NCBI GenBank assembly: GCA_001598975.1
Contig: BBXU01000122.1
Coordinates: forward strand, 1 to 51,491
DNA from: Parachlorella kessleri
Taxonomy: Eukaryota; Chlorophyta; Trebouxiophyceae; Chlorellales; Chlorellaceae
Length of the DNA: 51,491 nt
Reading direction: 5' to 3'
Shown: positions 45,781-51,491 of the stretch, piece by piece
Layout of the letters: every line of letters starts with the position of its first letter
Numbering within the stretch: the first letter of the stretch is position 1
The notes under the pieces: generated by a model
What the model was told of the DNA's origin: nothing
The model's database searches: none
Seen by the model: only the letters and a program-made list of their open reading frames with translations
Program-made: the position numbers and the translations under genes

Positions 45781-48066
45781 ATGGTGTCGGGACCCATCTT
45801 GTGTGCAGGTCTGCTGCTGGTTCACCTCCAGCTATCAAGATGTGGCTACCTTCAGGTATTTGCCAGCACGTGGCCACCTGTCACTGGTACACCGGCCACC
45901 ATGACAGCAGCTAGGTGTTCTTCCCACTTGCTTTCGTGTCTATGTAGAGTGACTGAAAGAGCCAGGTGAAGGCGCCTGAAAACACTCCCTCCTCTTCTAT
46001 GCAGTGGTCACTCTCGGGGCCCGTCACAAACTACCCTTGGGACTCGCCCTTCCCTCCTTTACTACTCAGCGCGCCAGCCGGTACTGCTGCTGAGCACCCA
46101 GGGGAGCTGTTGCTGACCTTCACTGAAAGATCTTTGAGAACCTGGACTATCTCTGCACTGGACATCAGCACAGGTGATCAGCATGGGTGTGTGTGCGGCT
46201 TTGCAGTTCGACTGGACCCAGCAATACAGCTAGATCAATAGCTGCAGTGGTGTTATAGGCTTGGTCTGCTACGCCGCGCCTACTGCCAATGCTCCGCCCA
46301 CAATGGACCGCAAAATCATCTGATGCGCAGGCTTGAGGCACTGGTCCCTAGCGCTTCCAGCAGCACCGGACGACAGCCCCCACACTCTGACCACTGGAGT
46401 AGTTCCGTCACAGGCTTCCAACATTCTCAACACGGCCTTCCTGGTTAGTGGCGGGCACCTAAGAGCAGTGGACCCTGCTGGCACGCTGCTGTGGTCACTT
46501 CCCTGGGATGCTCTGCCCGGGTCTGCCAGCTTCAGCGGGTGGCAGAATGCCACTGATGCGGGAGGCGGGGTGGTGTACTTGGCAGTAGTTCAGCCCGAGG
46601 ACACTACAGCCCCCTCCTTGAGGAGAAACACCACCCTCACAGCTGTGGCAGTCGACAGCGGGGAGCTGCTGTGGGTGACTAACCTGACCGCCTACGGCAC
46701 GGCGGCCTTTGGGGTGGTCCCCATCTCCCGGCTGGCGCCAGCCCCCGCAGTGCTGCTGTTTGCCAACGGCAACAAAGTGGAGGCCGTGAAGGTGAGGCTA
46801 GGCAGGCAGGCAGGCAGGGCAACACACTCACTCGCCACTCCACTCCACTCCTTAGCTCTCAGCGGGCTTGGCCAGAGGCTGGATGGACGTGATGAGCGGC
46901 CCGGATGAATGCCTGTACTGAATGACAAGAGTTTTCAGCGGCTTGCGAACCCCCATATCTTTGGTGAAAGGAGATGTGTGTGAGCTCCATCCCTTGCAGG
47001 CGAGCACTGGGGAGCCTGCATGGTCGTACATCTGGGCCGTGGCCGGGACAGGGCTGGCAGCCAACATCACAGACCTGCAGTATGTAGGGCTGCCCAGCTC
47101 ACCGGCAGACAAGCTTGTCCTGCTGACCAGCACTGCCTGGCTGCAGCAGCGCTATGCTGTGCTGCGCTTGGGCGCTGGCGCGTCAGCAGGGTGGCAGCCG
47201 GGCGCCGAGGTTCAGGCGCAGCGGGCGCAGCAGAGACTGCTGCCGCTGGGGGCGGATGTGCAGCTGTTGTGGCAGTCATCGCTGCCAGAGGCTGCCATGG
47301 ATGCCTACCCGCCCCTGGCAGCGCCGGTAGTCTCTGCTGTGCTGGTGAGGGTGAATGCACTGCTGCTGTGGCATAGCCCATCAGACTGCCGACCATGTCT
47401 CAGAAATGGCTAGGCCCAGGGCCGCCTCGTTGTTTGGTGCACAGCTGGCCATGGGCCTCCGCGAGTCCAGCTATAACAGATATCATCACTGCTGCTTGGC
47501 TGAGGTGTGCACACCAGCCTCCAAAATCGAATGCTCCTGGCATGCAGGGCTGCTTCTACTACTGGACCAACACAACAATTTACTACCCAGCGCTGACGTG
47601 GCAGATGGAGCTGGTGGCACGCAGCCTGCTGACCGGCCAAGAGGTGTGGCGCAAGTCGCTGCCGCGAGCAGGCAGTTCAGAGGGGGCAGGGCAGCTGCCG
47701 GCAGCCCCCCTGGCGGCTGTGCACGACCGCCTGTTTGCCGTGACAACGGACGGCCTTGCTGCACTGAACGGGGCCACAGGGGACGCGGAGTGGTCTGTGG
47801 CAGGCACCCCTTACGAGCCAAACATACAAGGGACGCCGGGGGGGTACACCTACATCCCAGCACCCGCCTTCACTGACACTTCCGGCTATGTAGTGGCGAT
47901 GAGGTGTCTGGGGGAGGAAGGGCAGCAGCAGCAGAACGGCACGGTGTGCGTGTATGGAGGCTATGAGGGCCCAGCTGATACGCGCTCGGCAGCCCTGGGT
48001 GGAAGCCCACCAGCAGCCACTGTCCTTGCGTTGGGGCTGCTGGTGTGGATCTGGCTACTTGGCTGA
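45781..48066 (+). CDS. Secreted PQQ-type beta-propeller protein with C-terminal hydrophobic tail
   Basis: Five exons (45781-45855, 46005-46173, 46331-46791, 47000-47344, 47548-48066) join in phase to 522 residues, all GT-AG. The N-terminus MVSGPILCAGLLLVHLQLS is a signal peptide. The body carries repeated beta-propeller strand motifs of the PQQ/pyrrolo-quinoline type: LRAVDPAGTLLWSLPW, TAVAVDSGELLWVTNL, ASTGEPAWSYIWAV, RSLLTGQEVWRKSLP and GLAALNGATGDAEWSV. Each has the D/N-x-x-T/S-G-x-x-x-W pattern. Several N-glycosylation sequons (NATD, NTT, NLT, NIT) fit a secretory route. The C-terminus ends in ATVLALGLLVWIWLLG with no cytosolic tail, which suggests GPI anchoring or tail anchoring. Whether a quinone cofactor is bound is unknown; many eukaryotic PQQ-like propellers are structural. 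It follows the other secreted gene in the same direction. Confidence 0.83.
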
Positions 48067-48703
48067 ACCCTTGGGCCTAGCTTGCTGACCCGCTGGCCTT
48101 TGTAGAGAGCCCAGTGCTGGTGCTCAGAACTGGTGATTGTTGCACATGCCAGTGCCTAGGGGAGGCAGTATAGCATCCTTGCCACCCAGCTATTTGCTAC
48201 TCGACCTCGTTTTGCGATGCTATGAAGATACTCAGCTGGTGTTCCATGCTTGTTGCCGCTGTTGAAAAACTACATGCTTTTTAATCAGTAGCCTTCCTTG
48301 AACGTACTGCAATCCGCTGAGGTCTTTACAGGCCAACCGCTGTGTGTATGCATGTCAAGACAACCCAACCATACCGTCAAGCGTAGCAAATACTTAAGCG
48401 GGGGTAGCTGGAGACAGGGCGACAGAGAAGCCAGAAGTGCGCGCTCACGCTCTCATAATCATTTGTTAGTCAACAGACCCAGTCTACAGCCGCTGGGGGG
48501 CAGCGCCAAAGCACACCACCCAGGTCAGCATCACCCGAGCCAGGCAGCCGGCTGGGAAGCCAGCAAGCGAGCAAAGAGCCCTAGGGCAGGCTGCCCTTCT
48601 GCCTCCACACTCCCCGCATTGCGGTGAAACCTGGGAAACGGAGTGTGGGCCAGCTGGTGCTTAGACGGGCCTAGGCTGCCTTGCTTCAGGAGGAAGGCGG
48701 GGC
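48067..48703. other. Convergent intergenic region
   Basis: About 640 bases between the propeller gene and the HMG-box gene, tail to tail. A minus-strand TGTAA is present near 48325. No coding sequence supported. Confidence 0.4.
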
Positions 48704-50386
48704 TTAGTCATCGTCCTCGTCATCACCAGCCTCCTCCTCATCATCGTCATCCTCAACAGGCTCAGGCGCCTCGTCAGAACCCTGAAAAGCAGCATCGTCG
48801 CATTGGTTGGTTCTATCTTGAAAAACATTGCTCCCTAGAGTGCCCCACCAGAGGCCTAGGTGCAAGCAGGCGCCTCCACAGTACAGCATATCAGCAGCAG
48901 TGGTGGTATGAACAGAGAATTGCTCAAACAAGATCCCCAAGTGCAGCTACAGGCAACATACATTCTGTCGGCGCCTGCCGCTCCCATTGGCTGCAACCAC
49001 TGACACAGCTTCCGTCTTTGTCACAAGACAGAGAACCCTGCCCATAAGAAGGCCGGCCCCAACGCATTGGGGCTATTAGCATGGGTGGCAGGTAGTGCGA
49101 ACAGGGTGTGAGAGTTGAGCTGTACGTACAGGATTGGGGCTATTACAACTACTGACCTCCTCGTCCTCGTCCACCTCCTTGGCGGCCTTCTGCTTGCCCT
49201 CGTACGCGTCACGCTCCTTCTTGGCGCGGGTCTGCAGCAGTAGGGCGACACAAACCTGACAACTTGAGATCATGCCACTGAACCGCAGCACAGCGGCAAC
49301 CCGGCAGGTGTCCCAGAAGCAGGAGCCAGGGGCAGCTTCTTCCCAAGGGCGTATTAGAAGACTGCATGCGATGGCAGGCAAGTCAAGTCACATGCAAAGC
49401 TGGCAAGGGAAGCGCGGCCATAAAAAGCACCCACCTTGTCCTTCTCAGCCTGGTCCTGGTACGGCTTTTTCTGCAGGCAAGTCAAAGCAGAGGTTGTAGT
49501 GGGCATCTTGGAAAGTAACACGCAGCACCGAGCGAGTGCAGGTAAGAGGTTTATTAGCGAACCAAGTCGGGACCTGCTGCTGACAGCTGGAGCTGACTTA
49601 CCTCCTCGTCGCTCAGCGACTTCCACCTCTCGCCGATCAGCTTGCCAACCTGCAGGCAGGAAGCGCTAGTGTGTAAGGAAGGTAACGGGCACACGAGGTT
49701 TGCCAGCCTCGCCGCAACACAACAACCAGGCGCTGCAAGTACCTGGCCACATATTGAACGAGCACTGACGCAGGAGGCTGCACACACCTCGCCAAAGGTC
49801 ACGCCAGGGTTCTCCTTCTTGACATCGTCCCGCACGGCGTTGGAGAAGAACATGAAGGCGGACAGGGCACGCTTGGGGGCGTCCTTATCCTTCTTGGCGC
49901 GCTTGGCCTTGCCTGCAAAGGGTGAGGCGGCACAAAGCGTTCAGACAGCTGCAAAACTTCAGGGGGGTAAAACTGGTCCCTGCCTCAGCACCAGGGGGGG
50001 CCTAGAAGTGCTACAGAGTTTGAACGCAGCTGTCAAGGCTGGTGCAGCCTGTATCACAGCACAAGCACAGCGATCAGGCCTGTGCTGGCCCCAGCCACGG
50101 CCTCAGGCCTTCAAACACCCCCAAATGGTCCCCAAACTTCCCAATTCAGGCCCCAAAGGACTGCAACCTTGAGCGATCAAGGTCGCGCCGCAACTGGGTG
50201 ATGCCGGCGATGCGGACAATCGAGGCTGCGAGGGCCCCCAAAGACCCCCCGATCGGTAGCCTGAGGCCCCATCTGCAGCGCACCTTCGCCCTTGGGAGCC
50301 TTCTCCTTCTTGGGGGCCCGCTCCTTCTTCGCCGCCTTGGGCTTGGCCTCGGCAACCTTCTTAGTCTTGGGCTCAGCCTTCCCCAT
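48704..50386 (-). CDS. Single HMG-box protein with acidic tail (HMGB/Nhp6-like)
   Basis: Six exons (50284-50386, 49788-49912, 49602-49649, 49435-49470, 49157-49231, 48704-48781) join in phase to 154 residues. The start MGKAEPKTKKVAEAKPKAAK opens a Lys/Ala-rich basic tail of ~45 residues. One HMG box follows (about residues 46-113): DAPKRALSAFMFFSNAVRDD, VTFGEVGKLIGERWKSLSDEE and KKPYQDQAEKDKTRAKKERD. The C-terminus is a long Asp/Glu tail. HMG boxes bend DNA and loosen nucleosomes. One exon is only 36 nt. The gene lies directly downstream of the SSRP1 3' end on the same strand. An in-frame TGA at 50405-50407 with no intervening splice acceptor shows it is a separate reading frame rather than the last exons of SSRP1. 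Confidence 0.93.
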
Positions 50387-50641
50387 GGTGAACAGGGAAG
50401 GGTGTCAGCTGACGAGGATGGAGGCAATCAAGGCTAGGAAGCCGGCGATGGGCGCAGGAACCGAGCAGAGTGGTGTGCAGTGTGTAGGCACGGTGGGGGC
50501 CCTCCCAGTGTGGTGTGGGCTGGTGGCGGACCACGGCCCCCCTAGGGTTCCCCCTCCCAGCAAACCCCAGGCGGAGGAATGTGAGGGGCAGGTGGCCAGC
50601 CCAGCCAGGCTCGATCAACCCAAAATCGCACCGATCTTGAC
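50387..50641. other. Spacer between SSRP1 3' end and HMG-box gene
   Basis: Same-strand spacer of about 255 bases that should hold the SSRP1 3' end and the HMG-box promoter. It contains an in-frame stop just upstream of the HMG-box ATG. Confidence 0.45.
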
Positions 50642-51491
50642 TTATTTCCATTGAAGAAGCTTGTTCCGATCATAAAAGGTGCTCTTGAGCCTAAGGGAAG
50701 CCCGATCGCTGCATGTTGATCCACTCACCGCCTCCTCCACCATCTCGGCGTCCCCCTCGGACTCGCTCCCGGATACATCTTCGCTTTCTTCTTCGTTTGC
50801 ATCGAAATCCTCGTCCTCCTCATCGTCATCATGCATCCCTGTTGCTGCCAGCCCTGCACCCACCTCGGCACGAGTTTCATGTGCTATCCAGTAGGAGGGT
50901 GTCACTTCCTTCCAACGTGAAATCCCAAGCAAGTGGAGGTGCACAATATGCGTAGAACGATGAGGCTGCCACACATAGGACGAAAAGCTGCCACACATAG
51001 GACGAAAAGCTAAGGACAGCCTCTCTGGCATCTTTCACAGGCAGGGGCCCAAAGCACAGCTGGGCTATGCAGCAGGAGGCATAGACTAAAAGCGAAAGCC
51101 CGAAGGCCAGTGCCAAGGGAGGGCGTGTGGGGAGGGCGTGACCAAGACAGGGTTGCCATGCGCTCTCTGCAGGCTGCTGCCTGCAAGACTGTCTGGAGGG
51201 ACCCATGCCGACTGCTGTTGTTGGCAGACCTAGAGAAACTGATGCATCACCCTACCTCCTCCTGATTGACAGCCAGCTACCCTCACTTGGAACCACCTGG
51301 AGGTGGCCCACCTGCCACGATCTCATTGAACCTAGCACGGCACAGCGCAGCGCGGCTCACCTGCATCCACATCGTCGTCGAGGGCGTAGGGCGTGGGCGC
51401 CGCCCCCGGCCCCCGCTGCACCTCCTTGAAGTTCTCGATGCGCAGCTGCTTGGCCTGGATGAACTCAAACAGGTTGGTCCACTCGCTCCTG
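50642..51491 (-). CDS. SSRP1: SSRP1/Pob3, small FACT subunit (3' part only)
   Basis: FACT histone chaperone subunit. The exon at 51361-51491 enters from the right edge and reads SEWTNLFEFIQAKQLRIENF, the end of the SSRP1 middle domain, then GAAPTPYALDDDVDAG. The exon 50729-50853 joins in phase and reads MHDDDEEDEDFDANEEESED, then an acidic Ser/Glu stretch ending EMVEEA, matching the SSRP1 acidic region. Beyond 50729 a GT donor exists (GCG|GTGAGT), but I found no downstream exon that adds a conserved domain. Reading through the donor ends 28 residues later at a TAA (50642). The usual plant/animal C-terminal HMG box is therefore not visible in this gene. Most of the protein is outside the window. 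Confidence 0.8.
50965..51008. repeat. 22-bp perfect tandem duplication in SSRP1 intron
   Basis: Units 50965-50986 and 50987-51008 are identical and lie in the intron between the two visible SSRP1 exons. Confidence 0.9.

Noticed and set aside
45396..45825. Minus-strand gene with an EF-hand-like helix
   Set aside because: Only one short helical stretch looks coding, no second exon or start could be joined, and it overlaps the first exon of the propeller gene.
48704..50853. HMG-box exons as the missing C-terminus of SSRP1
   Set aside because: An in-frame TGA at 50405-50407 precedes the HMG-box ATG with no AG acceptor between them, and that exon has its own good start. Treated as two genes.
1..51491. 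Transposons, tRNA genes, CRISPR arrays, viral genes
   Set aside because: No reverse transcriptase, transposase or integrase motifs, terminal repeats, cloverleaf-like segments or regularly spaced repeats were recognised on reading. A dedicated tRNA and repeat search was not possible.

Overview
This window looks like nuclear DNA of a green alga, most likely a chlorophyte close to Trebouxiophyceae. The genome is GC-rich and carries dense, intron-packed genes on both strands. Splice sites read cleanly as GT-AG with a notable minority of GC-AG. At least one gene end carries the chlorophyte-type TGTAA poly(A) motif. The protein families are eukaryotic: SERINC, KDEL receptor, cytochrome P450 reductase, NEDD8 protease, FACT subunit. 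The taxon is an inference from these features; no rRNA, plastid or mitochondrial sequence is present. There are no operons, tRNAs, CRISPR arrays or intact mobile elements that I can support. I rebuilt gene models by joining exons by hand at splice sites and checking that reading phases close. Most models close exactly from ATG to stop.

Layout, left to right: the 5' part of an ADA3-like gene (minus, 67-970); a SERINC membrane protein (plus, 1503-3766); a small acidic unknown (minus, 4460-4976); a weakly supported unknown (plus, ~5147-5929); the ER lumen retention (KDEL) receptor ERD2 (minus, 6312-7974); the tRNA 2-thiolation protein CTU2/NCS2 (plus, 8252-11256); a DsbA/FrnE-like thioredoxin-fold protein (minus, 11510-12883); a disrupted copy and a fuller copy of an unrecognised single-span membrane protein family (minus, 14010-14401 and ~15378-16102); an SLC35F6-like transporter (plus, 16704-20619); a very large coiled-coil protein with a segment resembling the axonemal dynein light chain domain (minus, ~21250-30682); a NEDD8-specific protease NEDP1/SENP8 (plus, 31095-32395); a Ser/Pro-rich unknown (plus, 33121-34328); a DHH-DHHA1 phosphoesterase-like protein (minus, 35441-37733); NADPH-cytochrome P450 reductase (plus, 38057-43040); a secreted Ala/Ser/Thr/Gly-rich protein (plus, 43911-45197); a secreted PQQ-type beta-propeller protein with a C-terminal hydrophobic tail (plus, 45781-48066); a stand-alone HMG-box protein (minus, 48704-50386); and the 3' end of SSRP1, the small FACT subunit (minus, 50642 to the right edge).

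The genes do not form a single pathway. Three themes recur. The first is secretory and endomembrane function: SERINC, ERD2, SLC35F6, P450 reductase and the two secreted proteins. The second is chromatin and post-translational control: ADA3-like, SSRP1 with an adjacent HMG protein, and NEDP1. The third is several head-to-head gene pairs with short shared upstream regions (ERD2/CTU2, coiled-coil/NEDP1, DHH/P450 reductase).

The points I think most worth a second look are: an unusually high share of GC-AG introns, several of them forced by reading frame; an SSRP1 that appears to end without its HMG box next to a separate HMG-box gene (a yeast-like split FACT arrangement); a possible axonemal-family protein; a gene duplicate broken by a 29-bp tandem duplication; and five independent near-perfect 20-40 bp tandem duplications.
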